DNA of 64,000 nucleotides from Ancylobacter pratisalsi (GTDB lineage Bacteria; Pseudomonadota; Alphaproteobacteria; Rhizobiales; Xanthobacteraceae): the NCBI RefSeq assembly GCF_010669125.1, contig NZ_CP048630.1, positions 4,212,001 to 4,276,000 of the forward strand, read 5' to 3'. This document shows positions 8,925 through 19,112 of this stretch, one piece after another. The translations under genes and the position numbers were made by a program. The notes beneath the pieces were generated by a model. That model searched no databases, was not told the origin of the DNA, and worked only from the letters and a program-made list of their open reading frames with translations. Positions within the stretch are counted from its first letter, which is position 1. Every line of letters starts with the position of its first letter.

Positions 8925-11354
8925 ATGGCTGCATGTGTCCGGTTTGTGAGTAAGATGGCGTCGGTCGCCGGTGTGGTTGCACTGATGGCTGTTGCCGGTG
9001 TTGCCGGAAGTGTCGTGGCGCCCGTCGCCGCAATCGCTCAGAGTTCGAGTTCGATCATTGTCGAAGGCAATCGTCGCGTGGACGCGGATACGATCCGCTC
9101 CTATTTCGCGACTCAGCCCGGTCAGTCGCTGACCCCGGCGAAGATCGACGAAGCCCTCAAGTCGCTCTATGCGACCGGCCTGTTTTCCGATGTCACGATC
9201 ACGCATCGTGGCGGTCGTCTCGTGGTCTCCGTGCAGGAGAACGAGGTGATCAATCGCGTTGCCTTTGAAGGCAACCGCAAGATCAAGGACGACCAGCTCG
9301 CCAGCGAAGTTCAGTCGAAGGCGCGCTCTCCCTTCTCGAAGACCACGGTTCAGGCCGACACCCAGCGCATCATCGAGCTGTATCGCCGCTCGGGCCGCTA
9401 TGACGTGCGCGTGGTTCCCAAGACCATCGATCGCGGCCAGGGTCGCGTGGACCTCGTCTTCGAGATCACCGAGGGCGACAAGCTTGGCGTCGCGGCGATC
9501 CGTTTCGTCGGCAACAAGGCGTATTCCGCCTACAAGCTGGAAGACGAGATTACCACGACCGAGAGCAACTGGCTGTCGTGGATCAAGAACACCGACGTCT
9601 ATGACGTCGACCGTATCAACAACGACCAGGAATTGCTGCGCCGGTTCTATCTGCGCAACGGCTATGCCGATTTCCGCATCGTGTCGGTGACCGCCGACCT
9701 CGATCGCGCCAAGGACGGCTTCATCCTGACCTACGTTCTCGACGAGGGCCCGCAGTACCGCGTGGGCACGGTCGATGTCGTCTCCGGCATCAAGGATGTC
9801 GACGCGAACCGTATCCGCTCGGCCCTGCGCGTCAGCCCCGGTCAGGTCTACAATGCCGAACTGGTCGAGAAGTCGGTCGAGAACGCGACCATCGAGGTGT
9901 CGAAGAGCGGCTACGCCTTCGCCCAGGTCCGTCCCCGCGGCGACCGCGATGTTCAGACCCGCAAGGTCAATCTCGTCTTCGCGGTCGAAGAGGGGCCGCG
10001 CGTCTACATCGAGCGCATCGAGATCCGCGGCAACACCCGCACCCGCGACTGGGTTATCCGGCGCGAGTTCGACCTTGCCGAGGGCGACGCCTATAACCGT
10101 GTGCTGATCGATCGCGCCGAGCGTCGGCTGCGCAACCTTGGCTACTTCAAGGACGTGAAGATCACCAACGAGCCGGGCACCGCGCCCGACCGTGTGATCC
10201 TGGTCGTGCAGGTTGAGGATCAGCCCACGGGCGAGTTCTCGGTCTCGGGTGGTTACTCCACGACGGACGGCTTCATCGGCGAAGTGTCGATCTCGGAGAA
10301 GAACTTCCTCGGCCGTGGCCAGTATGTGCGTCTGGCGGGCCAGCTCGGCGAGAATATCGAGGGTGCGGACTTCAGCTTCACGGAGCCCTATTTCCTGGAC
10401 TACCGCGTCGCGGCCGGTTTCGACCTGTTCTGGAAGAACACCACGGCCACCTCGTACAGCCCGTATGAGACCTCGACCGCGGGTGGCACGCTGCGCGTCT
10501 CGCTGCCGCTGACCGATGAGTTGACACTGGGCCTGCGCTACACGCTGTCGACCAAGGAAATCTCGATCACGGAAGAGGACGAGTACTACAACAACATCTC
10601 CTGGGCGCTGCTCGAGGTGAACAACGATCCGGCGCTCACCTCACTGGTCGGCTATACGTTGAGCTACAACATGCTCGACAACAATCTTGAGCCGACGAGC
10701 GGTTACCTGCTCGAACTGAAGCAGGATTTCGCCGGCCTCGGCGGCGACGTGAACTACATCAAGTCGACCTTCGACTCGCGCTGGTACCTGCCGGTCTATG
10801 GCGACTTCGTGCTGATGCTGCGTGGCCAGGCGGGTAACGTTGCCTCCTGGGGCGGCGAGGATCTGCGCATCCTGGACAACTTCTTCAAGGGGCCGGACAT
10901 CGTGCGCGGCTTCGAGCCGAACGGCATTGGCCCGCGCGACCTTGCGTCCGGCGTCGATGGTTCGGATCCCGATGCGCTGGGTGGTACGCTCTACTGGGGT
11001 ACGACGGCGGAACTGCAGTTCCCGCTCTCCTTCCTGCCGAAGGAGCTGGGGCTGAAGATGGCGGTGTTCGCGGATGCCGGCTCGCTGTGGGATTACCAGG
11101 GCAACACCACGTTCCAGAATATCCCGGACTGGCAGGACAACCTGACCGACTGTAGCGCGATCCAGGGCTCGACCACGAAGGGCATGAACAATGTCTGCGT
11201 GGCCGACAGCGATCTGGTGCGGTCCTCGGTCGGTGTCAGCCTGATCTGGAAGTCGCCTTTCGGTCCGCTGCGCTTCGACTACGCCTGGGCGCTGACCAAG
11301 GAAGACTACGACCAGACGCAGGCTTTCCGCTTCAGCGGCGGCACGCGCTTCTGA
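8925..11354 (+). CDS. bamA: Outer membrane protein assembly factor BamA
   Basis: Central Omp85-family component of the BAM complex that folds beta-barrel proteins into the outer membrane. A signal peptide (basic start, hydrophobic stretch, cleavage near AAIAQ-SS) is followed by five POTRA repeats (about residues 40-410, e.g. IIVEGNRRVD, VAFEGNRKI, IRFVGNKAYS, IEIRGNTRTRDWVIRREF) and a 16-strand barrel containing the VRGFEPNGIGPRD lid-lock loop. It ends in Phe (FSGGTRF), the normal barrel-insertion signal. Two cysteines in one extracellular-loop-like segment (DCSAIQ...NVCVADS) may form a disulphide. An earlier GTG at 8865 is possible, but ATG 8925 gives a regular signal peptide. It lies between rseP and lpxD. 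Confidence 0.96.
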   Translation: MAACVRFVSKMASVAGVVALMAVAGVAGSVVAPVAAIAQSSSSIIVEGNRRVDADTIRSYFATQPGQSLTPAKIDEALKSLYATGLFSDVTITHRGGRLVVSVQENEVINRVAFEGNRKIKDDQLASEVQSKARSPFSKTTVQADTQRIIELYRRSGRYDVRVVPKTIDRGQGRVDLVFEITEGDKLGVAAIRFVGNKAYSAYKLEDEITTTESNWLSWIKNTDVYDVDRINNDQELLRRFYLRNGYADFRIVSVTADLDRAKDGFILTYVLDEGPQYRVGTVDVVSGIKDVDANRIRSALRVSPGQVYNAELVEKSVENATIEVSKSGYAFAQVRPRGDRDVQTRKVNLVFAVEEGPRVYIERIEIRGNTRTRDWVIRREFDLAEGDAYNRVLIDRAERRLRNLGYFKDVKITNEPGTAPDRVILVVQVEDQPTGEFSVSGGYSTTDGFIGEVSISEKNFLGRGQYVRLAGQLGENIEGADFSFTEPYFLDYRVAAGFDLFWKNTTATSYSPYETSTAGGTLRVSLPLTDELTLGLRYTLSTKEISITEEDEYYNNISWALLEVNNDPALTSLVGYTLSYNMLDNNLEPTSGYLLELKQDFAGLGGDVNYIKSTFDSRWYLPVYGDFVLMLRGQAGNVASWGGEDLRILDNFFKGPDIVRGFEPNGIGPRDLASGVDGSDPDALGGTLYWGTTAELQFPLSFLPKELGLKMAVFADAGSLWDYQGNTTFQNIPDWQDNLTDCSAIQGSTTKGMNNVCVADSDLVRSSVGVSLIWKSPFGPLRFDYAWALTKEDYDQTQAFRFSGGTRF

Positions 11355-11382
11355 TATAGACTGAGCCAGTACGGCAACGCGC

Positions 11383-11407
11383 GGCGGTCCGGACCATCCG
11401 GGCCGCC
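11383..11407 (+). terminator. Hairpin between bamA and lpxD
   Basis: GGCGGTCCGG pairs with CCGGGCCGCC (one non-Watson-Crick pair) around a 5-base loop, 29 bases after the bamA stop. There is no T-run. It could be a weak attenuator separating bamA from the lpx genes. Confidence 0.35.
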
Positions 11408-11443
11408 GGTTCGTTTGAGCAACAGGTCAGCGACCCTTCAGGC

Positions 11444-12517
11444 ATGAACGATCCGGTCTTTCATACGGCGCCGACGCCGCTGTCTGTCCGCGACATCGCC
11501 GCGCTCGTCGGCGGTACGCTGGCCGAGGGCAGCGATAGCGAGCGCCGCATTGCTGGCCTGGCGACGCTGGAAGAGGCCGGGCCCGCCGATCTCGCCTTTA
11601 TGGATGGCACCCGCCACGTGCCGGAACTCCAGCGCTGCCGCGCCGGCGCCTGCCTTGTGTCCGCGCGTTTCGCCAGCTTCGTGCCAACGGGTACCGTCGC
11701 CATCATCGTGCCCAAGCCCTATGCCGGCTTCGTCACGCTAGCGCACCATCTCTATGCGGGCGCCTTGCGCCCGGGTTCGGTGTTCGGTCAGCCGGGCGTC
11801 ACCGCGGGGGCCATGGTTCATCCGCTCGCCCGGCTGGAGACGGACGTCACGGTGGATCCCGGCGCGGTCGTCGGTCCGGAGGCGGAGATCGGTTCGGGTA
11901 CTGTGATCGGGGCTGGCGCCGTTGTGGGCCCGGGCGTGCGCATCGGGCGCAATTGCTCCATCGGCGCGGGCGCCAGCCTGCTGCACGCGCTGGTGGGCGA
12001 TCGCGTCATCATACATCCGGGCGCGCGCATCGGGCAGGACGGCTTCGGCTATCTCGGCAGCGCAAAGGGGCACGCCAAGGTCCCGCAGATCCGCCGCGTG
12101 ATTCTCCAGGACGACGTCGAGATCGGTGCCGGCACTGCGATCGACCGTGGAGGCCTGCGCGACACGGTTATTGGCGAAGGCAGCAAGATCGACAATCTGG
12201 TTCAGATCGCGCACAACGTGGTCATTGGCCGGCACTGCATTGTCGTGTCCCAGACGGGAATCGCGGGCAGTGCGACGCTGGGCGATTTCGTCGTGTTGGG
12301 AGGCCAGGTCGGCGTCATTGGCCATGTCCGCATCGGCGACGGTGCGCGCATTGCCGCGACCAGCAATGTGAAGGATGACGTCCCACCGGGCGTTGAATGG
12401 GGTGGTTCGCCCGCCCGGCCAATGCGCGAATGGTTTCGCGAGGTCATGGCTCTGCAGCGCCTCGGGCGCGGCGAGATGCCAAGGGGCGGACGCGAGGAGG
12501 CACGGGAGAGGGAATGA
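11444..12517 (+). CDS. lpxD: UDP-3-O-(3-hydroxyacyl)glucosamine N-acyltransferase
   Basis: Third committed step of lipid A synthesis: N-acylation of UDP-3-O-acylglucosamine using acyl-ACP. The N-terminal uridine-binding domain (about 1-100, with [14 protein letters not shown]) is followed by a left-handed beta-helix of hexapeptide repeats (about 110-320: [26 protein letters not shown] and so on). The segments [12 protein letters not shown] and [23 protein letters not shown] carry the catalytic His. It has 357 residues, against 341 in E. coli. Its stop overlaps the fabZ start in an ATGA, so the two are translationally coupled. Confidence 0.96.
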   Translation: MNDPVFHTAPTPLSVRDIAALVGGTLAEGSDSERRIAGLATLEEAGPADLAFMDGTRHVPELQRCRAGACLVSARFASFVPTGTVAIIVPKPYAGFVTLAHHLYAGALRPGSVFGQPGVTAGAMVHPLARLETDVTVDPGAVVGPEAEIGSGTVIGAGAVVGPGVRIGRNCSIGAGASLLHALVGDRVIIHPGARIGQDGFGYLGSAKGHAKVPQIRRVILQDDVEIGAGTAIDRGGLRDTVIGEGSKIDNLVQIAHNVVIGRHCIVVSQTGIAGSATLGDFVVLGGQVGVIGHVRIGDGARIAATSNVKDDVPPGVEWGGSPARPMREWFREVMALQRLGRGEMPRGGREEARERE

Positions 12518-12987
12518 ACCTTCAGGCCGACATCAATCTCGGTTCAGCCGATATTCTGCGAATCCTTGCGGCGTTGCCGCATCGCTATCCCTTTCTGATG
12601 GTAGACAAGATCGTCGGCATCGAGGGTGAGCAGCGCGCGATCGGTATCAAGAACGTTTCCGCCAACGAGCCGCACTTCCAGGGGCACTTCCCGGACAATC
12701 CGGTGATGCCGGGCGTGCTCATTCTCGAAGGCATGGCGCAGACAGCGGGCACGATCTGCCTGCTGAACAGCGCGAGCGACGGACGGCCCTCGCTGGTCTA
12801 TTTCATGACCGTCGACAAGGCGAAGTTCCGCAAGCCCGTCGTGCCCGGCGACGTTCTGGAATATCACATGACCCAGATGACGAAGCGGCGGAACATGTGG
12901 TGGTTCCGAGGAGAGGCGAAGGTGGACGGCCAGCTCGTCGCCGAGGCCGAGGTGGGCGCCATGATCGCCAAAGAAGCTCAGAGATAG
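12514..12987 (+). CDS. fabZ: 3-hydroxyacyl-ACP dehydratase FabZ
   Basis: Dehydrates 3-hydroxyacyl-ACP in fatty acid elongation; it competes with LpxA/LpxD for the same substrate, which explains its place in the lpx cluster. Hot-dog fold signatures are [31 protein letters not shown] (His58 and Glu72 form the active site), and [12 protein letters not shown]. It has 157 residues. The ATG at 12514 is preceded by GGGAGAGG and overlaps the lpxD stop; an in-frame extension from 12397 runs through lpxD and is rejected. Confidence 0.97.
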   Translation: MNLQADINLGSADILRILAALPHRYPFLMVDKIVGIEGEQRAIGIKNVSANEPHFQGHFPDNPVMPGVLILEGMAQTAGTICLLNSASDGRPSLVYFMTVDKAKFRKPVVPGDVLEYHMTQMTKRRNMWWFRGEAKVDGQLVAEAEVGAMIAKEAQR

Positions 12988-12999
12988 GCACGCAACATA

Positions 13000-13827
13000 A
13001 TGAGCAGTTCCGCGAAGGTCGATCCCACCGCGCGCGTCGAGGATGGCGCCCAGCTTGCCGACGGGGTCGAGGTCGGACCGTTCTGCACCATCGGGCCGAA
13101 TGTGGTGCTGGAGGAGGGCGTCAAGCTCATCTCCCATGTCGCCGTGGCCGGCCACACCACGATCGGTGCCGGAAGCTCGGTCTATCCCTTCGCCTCGCTC
13201 GGGTTTCCGCCGCAGTCGTTTCACTACAAGGGCGAGCCGAGCCGACTGGTGATCGGGCGTGATTGCATCATCCGCGAGCATGTGACGATGAACACCGGCA
13301 CGGCCGGCGGGCACATGGAGACGCGCGTCGGTGATGGCGGCCTGTTCATGGTGGGCTGCCATATCGCCCACGACTGCATTATCGGCGAGAAGGCGGTGTT
13401 CGCCAACAATGCCACGCTGGGTGGCCATGTCACTGTGGGCGACAACGTGTTCTTCGGAGGGCTCGCCGCCGTCCACCAGTTCGTGCGCATTGGCGACAAC
13501 TGCATGATTGGCGGCATGTGCGGCGTGCATTTCGACGTCATTCCCTTCGGCCTGTTGATGGAAGGGCATCGGGGTCTGCGCGCGCTCAACTATCGCGGAC
13601 TGCAGCGGCGCGGCGCGACGCGTCAGCAGATCCGCGACCTGCGTGTCGCCTATCGCGAGCTGTTCTATGGCTCGGGGGCACTGAGCGAGCGGGCCGAGCG
13701 TGTGGCCGGGCTCTTCCCCGAAGACCCCAATGTGATGCTGATCGTCGATTTTGTCCGCACGGCGGGCAAGCGACGCCTCACCGTGCCGCCCGATGCGGAT
13801 AATGCGGTTGAGCCCGAAGCCGCCTGA
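13000..13827 (+). CDS. lpxA: Acyl-ACP--UDP-N-acetylglucosamine O-acyltransferase
   Basis: First step of lipid A synthesis, O-acylation of UDP-GlcNAc. Left-handed beta-helix protein of 275 residues with repeated hexapeptides (ARVEDGAQLADGVEVG at the start), HYKGEPSRLVIG, the catalytic His124 in CHIAHDC, NNATLGGHVTVGDNVFFGGLAAVHQF, and a C-terminal helical domain ending with the extension RRLTVPPDADNAVEPE. It starts 12 bases after fabZ; its 3' end overlaps the start of lpxI. Confidence 0.97.
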   Translation: MSSSAKVDPTARVEDGAQLADGVEVGPFCTIGPNVVLEEGVKLISHVAVAGHTTIGAGSSVYPFASLGFPPQSFHYKGEPSRLVIGRDCIIREHVTMNTGTAGGHMETRVGDGGLFMVGCHIAHDCIIGEKAVFANNATLGGHVTVGDNVFFGGLAAVHQFVRIGDNCMIGGMCGVHFDVIPFGLLMEGHRGLRALNYRGLQRRGATRQQIRDLRVAYRELFYGSGALSERAERVAGLFPEDPNVMLIVDFVRTAGKRRLTVPPDADNAVEPEAA

Positions 13828-14695
13828 GGCCGTGGCCTCCGGCGCACCCCTCGCCATCATCTGCGGCGGCGGCGCCTTTCCGCTGGCTGTGGCGGAATCC
13901 GCGCGCCGGGCGGGGCGCGAGGTGGTGCTGTTTCCGATTCGCGGCTTTGCCGGGCCGGAGGTCGAGGCCTGGCCGCATGTGTGGATCCACATCGGCCGGT
14001 TTGGGCATCTCACGGCCGAGATGCGCCGTCGGGGCTGCCGCGAGGTGGTGATGATCGGCAATGTGCTGCGTCCCCGCGTGCGCGATATTCGTCTGGACTG
14101 GACGACGTTCTGGCTGTTGCCGGCCGCGTTCCGCATGCTGCGCGGGGGCGACGACCATCTGCTCACGAGTCTGGCGCGTTTTTTCGAGGAAGCGGGATTC
14201 CGGCTTGTGGGCGCCCATGACGTGGCGCCGGAGATCCTGCTGCCCGCCGGCCAGCTGGGACGAATCGGGCCAAGTGTGGAGGAGCTGGAAGACATCGCAC
14301 TTGGCTGCCGGGTGCTGGATGTCACCGGTCCACTGGATATCGGTCAGGGCCTTGTGGTCATGAACAAGCATGTCGTGGCGATGGAGGCGGCGGAAGGCAC
14401 CGACCTGATGCTCGCTCGTATTGCAGAGCTTCGTGCGAATGGCCGGATCAAGATGCCTGCGCGCTGCGGCGTGCTGATCAAGAGGCCAAAGGTCGGGCAG
14501 GATCGCCGCCTTGATCTGCCTTCGCTCGGTGTTCGCACCGTCGAGGGCGTCGCGCGCGCCGGGCTCGCGGGTATCGCCCTGGAGGCGGGCGGCGTCATAG
14601 CAGCTGAGTCCGAAGCGTTGATCCGGGCCGCCGACGCGGCGGGCGTGTTCGTCTATGGCGTCGACCCCTCCGCTGGCGTGGAGAGTGGGCGGTGA
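13802..14695 (+). CDS. lpxI: UDP-2,3-diacylglucosamine diphosphatase LpxI
   Basis: Hydrolyses UDP-2,3-diacylglucosamine to lipid X and UMP; LpxI (DUF1009) replaces the unrelated LpxH in alphaproteobacteria. Recognisable segments are PLAIICGGGAFPLAVAESA (N-terminal domain), VVMIGNVLRPR, and the C-terminal domain with DLPSLGVRTVEGVARAGLAGIA. About 297 residues. The start is uncertain: ATG 13802 is chosen, overlapping lpxA by 26 bases; ATG 13793 or GTG 13832 are alternatives, and none has a strong ribosome-binding site. The stop overlaps the GTG start of lpxB. Confidence 0.92.
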   Translation: MRLSPKPPEAVASGAPLAIICGGGAFPLAVAESARRAGREVVLFPIRGFAGPEVEAWPHVWIHIGRFGHLTAEMRRRGCREVVMIGNVLRPRVRDIRLDWTTFWLLPAAFRMLRGGDDHLLTSLARFFEEAGFRLVGAHDVAPEILLPAGQLGRIGPSVEELEDIALGCRVLDVTGPLDIGQGLVVMNKHVVAMEAAEGTDLMLARIAELRANGRIKMPARCGVLIKRPKVGQDRRLDLPSLGVRTVEGVARAGLAGIALEAGGVIAAESEALIRAADAAGVFVYGVDPSAGVESGR

Positions 14696-15873
14696 GCGGG
14701 GACTGTATATCCGCTTCCTCGCTCGATGTCTTCCTCATCGCCGGCGAGGAATCCGGTGATACCCTCGGTGGTGGCCTGATGGCGGAGCTGAAGGCCCTGA
14801 GGCCTGAGGCCCGTTTTCGCGGCGTCGGCGGCGCGCGGATGCAGGGCGAGGGGCTTTTGCCGCTGTTCCCGATGGAGGACATCACCGCCATGGGATTCGC
14901 GCAGGTCATTGGCGGTCTGCCGCGGATCCTGCGCCGTATGAGTGAGGTGGTGGAAGCGATCGTCGCGCGCCCGCCCGACATCCTGGTCCTGATCGACGCA
15001 CCGGATTTCACCCATCGCGTCGCACGCAAGGTACGCGCCCGCCTGCCGGATCTGCCGATCGTCAAATATGTCGCACCCACCGTGTGGGTCTGGCGTTCCG
15101 GCCGGGCGCGGGCGATGGCGCCTCATGTTGATCAGGTGCTGGCTCTTCTGCCGTTCGAGCCAAAGGTAATGCACGATCTTGGCGGGCCGCCCACCACCTA
15201 TGTCGGCCACCCCCTGCTTGGCGAGTTGGACAGGCTTCGCCCGCAAGGCGACGAAGCCGAGCGCCGGCGGGCCGGGCCGCCGCTGGTTCTTGTGCTGCCG
15301 GGCAGCCGGCGGGCGGAACTGGCCCGGCTGGGCAAGACCTTCGGCGAGGTCCTGGCGCTGGTGCATCGCACCTTGCCGACGGCGGAATTCGTGCTCCCGA
15401 CCCTGCCGCGCCGGCTCGCCCAGGTCGAGGAAATGATCGAGAACTGGTCGCTCGCGCCGCGTGTCATCACCGACGAGGAGGAAAAGCGCGCGGCGTTCCG
15501 CACCGCCCGCGTCGCGTTGGCCGCGTCCGGCACGGTCACGCTGGAGCTGGCGCTTTCCGGCATTCCCACCGTCGCGGCGTACCGCGTGCCGCGGCTGGAG
15601 GGCTGGATCGCGCCATATATTCTCAAAGTCACGACCGCGATCCTGCCGAATCTCATCCTCGGCGAGAATGTCGTGCCCGAATTCCTGCAATGGCACATCG
15701 ATCCGCCGGTGATGGCGGCTGCGCTCACGCGGCTGGCGGAAGGTGGGCCGGAGCGCGAAACCCAGCTCGCGGCCCTCGCGCGGCTTGACGCGATCATGGG
15801 GCTGGGCGGTGACCCGCCAAGCCGGCGCGCGGCGCGTGCCGTGCTGGAAACACTGGCCTCTACCCAGAATTGA
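14692..15873 (+). CDS. lpxB: Lipid-A-disaccharide synthase
   Basis: GT19 glycosyltransferase that joins lipid X and UDP-2,3-diacylglucosamine into the tetraacyl disaccharide. Near the N-terminus is IAGEESGDTLGGGLM; further motifs are ITAMGFAQVIGGLPRILRR, LIDAPDFTHRVARKVR, VKYVAPTVWVWRSGRARAM, LPGSRRAEL (donor-binding) and NLILGENVVPEFLQ near the end. 393 residues. The GTG start at 14692 overlaps the lpxI stop (GTGA). It is the last gene of the lpx cluster, closed by a strong terminator. Confidence 0.96.
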   Translation: MSGDCISASSLDVFLIAGEESGDTLGGGLMAELKALRPEARFRGVGGARMQGEGLLPLFPMEDITAMGFAQVIGGLPRILRRMSEVVEAIVARPPDILVLIDAPDFTHRVARKVRARLPDLPIVKYVAPTVWVWRSGRARAMAPHVDQVLALLPFEPKVMHDLGGPPTTYVGHPLLGELDRLRPQGDEAERRRAGPPLVLVLPGSRRAELARLGKTFGEVLALVHRTLPTAEFVLPTLPRRLAQVEEMIENWSLAPRVITDEEEKRAAFRTARVALAASGTVTLELALSGIPTVAAYRVPRLEGWIAPYILKVTTAILPNLILGENVVPEFLQWHIDPPVMAAALTRLAEGGPERETQLAALARLDAIMGLGGDPPSRRAARAVLETLASTQN

Positions 15874-15907
15874 AAAGCCCTGCCGTCCGTCGGGAGGGCA
15901 GGGCTTT
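15874..15907. terminator. Bidirectional terminator between lpxB and gltA
   Basis: Inverted repeat AAAGCCCTGCC / GGCAGGGCTTT (11-bp stem) starting right after the lpxB stop. The stem ends in A and T runs on the two strands, suiting termination of both converging genes. Confidence 0.75.
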
Positions 15908-15971
15908 CATATCACTCAGCGGCGGTTGCCGGCGCGTGGTCGCCTTTGCGGCGTGGCGCGCCGGCCTCGGC

Positions 15972-17282
15972 TCACTTGCGGCGGGCGATCGGCACGTAGT
16001 CGCGCGAGGTGGCGCCGGTATAGAGCTGGCGAGGGCGGCCGATGCGCTGGCCCGGATCCTCGATCATTTCCTTCCACTGGCCGATCCAGCCCACGGTGCG
16101 GGCGAGGGCGAACAGCACGGTGAACATGGAGGTCGGGAAGCCGAGCGCGCGCAGCGTGATGCCCGAATAGAAGTCGATGTTCGGATAGAGCTTGCGGTCG
16201 ACGAAATACTCGTCCTGCAGCGCGATACGCTCCAGCTCGACCGCGATATCGAGCAGCGGGTCGTCCTTGATGCCGAGCTCGCCGAGCACTTCGTGGCAGG
16301 TCTTCTGCATGATCTTGGCGCGCGGATCATAGTTCTTGTAGACGCGGTGTCCGAAGCCCATCAGGCGGAAGGGATCGTTCTTGTCCTTGGCGCGGTTGAT
16401 GAATTCGGGAATCCGGTCGACCGAGCCGATCTCGCCGAGCATCTTCAGCGCGGCCTCGTTGGCGCCGCCATGGGCCGGCCCCCACAGGCACGCAATGCCG
16501 GCGGCGATGCAGGCGAAGGGGTTTGCGCCGGACGAGCCGGCAAGGCGCACCGTCGAGGTCGAGGCGTTCTGTTCGTGATCGGCGTGCAGAATGAAGATGC
16601 GGTCGATGGCGCGCGAGAGCACCGGATTGACCTTGTACTCCTCGCAGGGAACCGAGAAGCACATGCGCAGGAAGTTCGAGGCGTAGTCGAGGTCGTTCTG
16701 CGGGTACACGAAGGGCTGGCCGACATTGTATTTGTAGGCCATGGCCGCCAGCGTCGGGAGCTTGGCGATCATCCGTACCGAGGCGATCATCCGCTGCTGC
16801 GGGTCCGAGATGTCCGTGCTGTCGTGATAGAATGCCGAAAGAGCGCCCACCGAAGCCACCAGCACCGCCATCGGGTGCGCGTCGCGACGGAAGCCGTGGA
16901 AGAACCGGCTCATCTGCTCGTGCACCATGGTGTGGCGCGTGACGCGGTAGTCGAAATCGGCCTTCTGCGCGGCAGTCGGCAGCTCGCCGTAAAGCAGGAG
17001 ATAGCAGGTTTCGAGAAAGTCGCCGTTTTCGGCGAGCTGTTCGATGGGATAGCCGCGATAGAGCAGGACGCCGGCGTCGCCGTCGATATAGGTGATCTGG
17101 CTTTCACAGCTCGCGGTCGAGGTGAAGCCGGGATCGTAGGTGAACATGCCGGTCTGGCCATAGAGCTTGCCGATGTCGACGACATCGGGACCGACCGTCC
17201 CCTTGAGGATGGGCAGATCCCAGCTCTTATCACCTACGGTCAGAGTCGCGGCATTCGCCGAAGTGCCGTTGATGGCGTCCAT
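15972..17282 (-). CDS. gltA: Citrate synthase
   Basis: Condenses oxaloacetate and acetyl-CoA at the entry of the TCA cycle. 436 residues, the size of the hexameric, NADH-sensitive Gram-negative type. Motifs include the N-terminal beta-rich domain ([16 protein letters not shown]), [48 protein letters not shown] with a catalytic His, and [14 protein letters not shown] with the second active-site His. The ATG is at 17280-17282 (complement), with AGGGAG a few bases upstream. The 239 bases before it separate it from gltX and probably carry its promoter. Confidence 0.97.
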   Translation of the reverse strand: MDAINGTSANAATLTVGDKSWDLPILKGTVGPDVVDIGKLYGQTGMFTYDPGFTSTASCESQITYIDGDAGVLLYRGYPIEQLAENGDFLETCYLLLYGELPTAAQKADFDYRVTRHTMVHEQMSRFFHGFRRDAHPMAVLVASVGALSAFYHDSTDISDPQQRMIASVRMIAKLPTLAAMAYKYNVGQPFVYPQNDLDYASNFLRMCFSVPCEEYKVNPVLSRAIDRIFILHADHEQNASTSTVRLAGSSGANPFACIAAGIACLWGPAHGGANEAALKMLGEIGSVDRIPEFINRAKDKNDPFRLMGFGHRVYKNYDPRAKIMQKTCHEVLGELGIKDDPLLDIAVELERIALQDEYFVDRKLYPNIDFYSGITLRALGFPTSMFTVLFALARTVGWIGQWKEMIEDPGQRIGRPRQLYTGATSRDYVPIARRK

Positions 17283-17521
17283 GCGGGATCTCCCTGAAAA
17301 TCTGGAACCGATGACGGTGCGCGTCTTGCGGGTGCCGCGCCGGACCTCTCGGCCTGAAGCGGTGGAAGCGAGGGGGGCGTGCTTCATCGCAACTTGGCAA
17401 GGGAAGTCGTAACGGTTTCGGATCGTGCTCGCAAGCGCAGCGTAAATCGCGGGCTGTGGTGCGGCGACACCATCTGTGCCGCCGCTTTGCACCATTCGCA
17501 CCTGCAGGAGGGGCGCCACGC

Positions 17522-18958
17522 TCAGGCGTCGGCGATCACGCCTGTCTGGTCGCTGATTCGTGCCAGCGACTCGTCCTTGCCGAGCACTTCCAGCACATCG
17601 AAGATTCCGGGCGAGGTGGTTCGTCCGGTCATGGCGGCGCGCAGGGGCTGTGCGATGGCGCCCAGCTTCACGCCGCGCGCCTCGGCCACCTTGCGCACAG
17701 CCGCCTCGGTGCCGGCGGCGGTCCACTCGTCGACGGCCGCAAGTCCGGCAGAGGCGTCGGCGAGCAGGCGCCGGGCGTCATCGGTGAGCAGGGCCGCGGC
17801 CTTGTCCTCCAGCTGGAACGGGCGCGACTTCCAGATATAGGCGGCGCTGTCGATGAGCTCGACCAGCGTCTTGGCGCGCTCCTTCAGGCCCGGCATGGCC
17901 GCCAGCATCTGCGCGCGCCGGGTGGAATCGAGCGCACCGGCGATCTCGGCGCCGTTCGGCAGGTTGGGCAGCAACTGGTCGATCGCGTCCATCAGCTCGG
18001 CGTCCGGCGTGGAGCGCATATAGAGGCCGTTGATGCTCTCCAGCTTGGCGAAGTCGAACCGCGCCGCCGAACGGCCGACCTTGTCGAGGTCGAACAGCTG
18101 GCTCATTTCCTCGGTGGAGAAGATCTCCTGATCGCCATGGCTCCAGCCAAGGCGGACCAGATAGTTGCGCAGGGCGGCCGGCAGGTAGCCCATGGCGCGA
18201 TAGGCGTCGACGCCGAGCGCGCCGTGGCGCTTGGAGAGCTTGGCCCCGTCCGGCCCGTGGATGAGCGGGATATGGGCCATGGTCGGCACATCCCATCCCA
18301 GCGCGCGGTAGATCTGCGTCTGGCGCGCGGCATTGGTCAGGTGGTCGTCGCCGCGGATGATGTTGGTCACGCCCATGTCGTGGTCGTCGACCACGACCGA
18401 GAGCATATAGGTGGGGTTGCCGTCCGAGCGCAGCAGGACCAGATCGTCGAGTTCCTTGTTCTGGAACACGACGCGCCCCTGAACCAGGTCCTCGATCACG
18501 GTCTCGCCCTCGTTCGGGGCCCTGAGCCGGATCGCCGGCTTGGCACCGGCCGGTGCCTCGGATGGGTCGCGGTCGCGCCAGCGCCCGTCATAGCGCGGCG
18601 CGCGGCCCTCGCGGCGGGCGGTCTCGCGCATCTCCTCAAGCTCGGCGGCGGTCGCGTAGCAAGGGTAGGCATGCCCCGCTGCCAGCATCTGCTCCACAGC
18701 CTCGCGATGGCGGGCGGCGCGGGCGAACTGGTAGATGACCTCACCCGACCAGTCGATCCCGAGCCATTTCAGGCCGTCGATAATCGCTTCGATGGCTTCG
18801 GGCGTGGAGCGCTGCCGATCGGTGTCCTCGATGCGCAGCAGCATCTTGCCGCCCTTGGCCCGGGCATAGAGCCAGTTGAACAGCGCGGTGCGCGCGCCGC
18901 CAATATGCAGGAAGCCGGTGGGCGAGGGGGCGAAGCGGGTGACGATTTTCTCGGACAT
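17522..18958 (-). CDS. gltX: Glutamate--tRNA ligase
   Basis: Class I aminoacyl-tRNA synthetase charging tRNA-Glu. The HIGH-type motif appears as [19 protein letters not shown] at the N-terminus, and the KMSKS-type motif as [21 protein letters not shown] and HRDDHDM-like catalytic segments ([18 protein letters not shown]) are also present. The C-terminal about 150 residues form the anticodon-binding helical domain. 478 residues. The ATG at 18956-18958 (complement) has GAGAG just upstream. The gltX-gltA pair on one strand, flanked by comEC, is common in Hyphomicrobiales. Confidence 0.96.
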   Translation of the reverse strand: MSEKIVTRFAPSPTGFLHIGGARTALFNWLYARAKGGKMLLRIEDTDRQRSTPEAIEAIIDGLKWLGIDWSGEVIYQFARAARHREAVEQMLAAGHAYPCYATAAELEEMRETARREGRAPRYDGRWRDRDPSEAPAGAKPAIRLRAPNEGETVIEDLVQGRVVFQNKELDDLVLLRSDGNPTYMLSVVVDDHDMGVTNIIRGDDHLTNAARQTQIYRALGWDVPTMAHIPLIHGPDGAKLSKRHGALGVDAYRAMGYLPAALRNYLVRLGWSHGDQEIFSTEEMSQLFDLDKVGRSAARFDFAKLESINGLYMRSTPDAELMDAIDQLLPNLPNGAEIAGALDSTRRAQMLAAMPGLKERAKTLVELIDSAAYIWKSRPFQLEDKAAALLTDDARRLLADASAGLAAVDEWTAAGTEAAVRKVAEARGVKLGAIAQPLRAAMTGRTTSPGIFDVLEVLGKDESLARISDQTGVIADA

Positions 18959-19112
18959 TTCTCTCGTCTCGCGCGGCGGTGATCGACGACGGGTGTCGGC
19001 GATGGACGGGTTGGCATGGCGGGCGCGGACGGTGCGTGTACCATAGGTCCGCGACAGGGGAAAAGCCGCCGCAGCACACGTTTGCGCGCGGTGCGGGCGG
19101 CCGGAGCGGGGC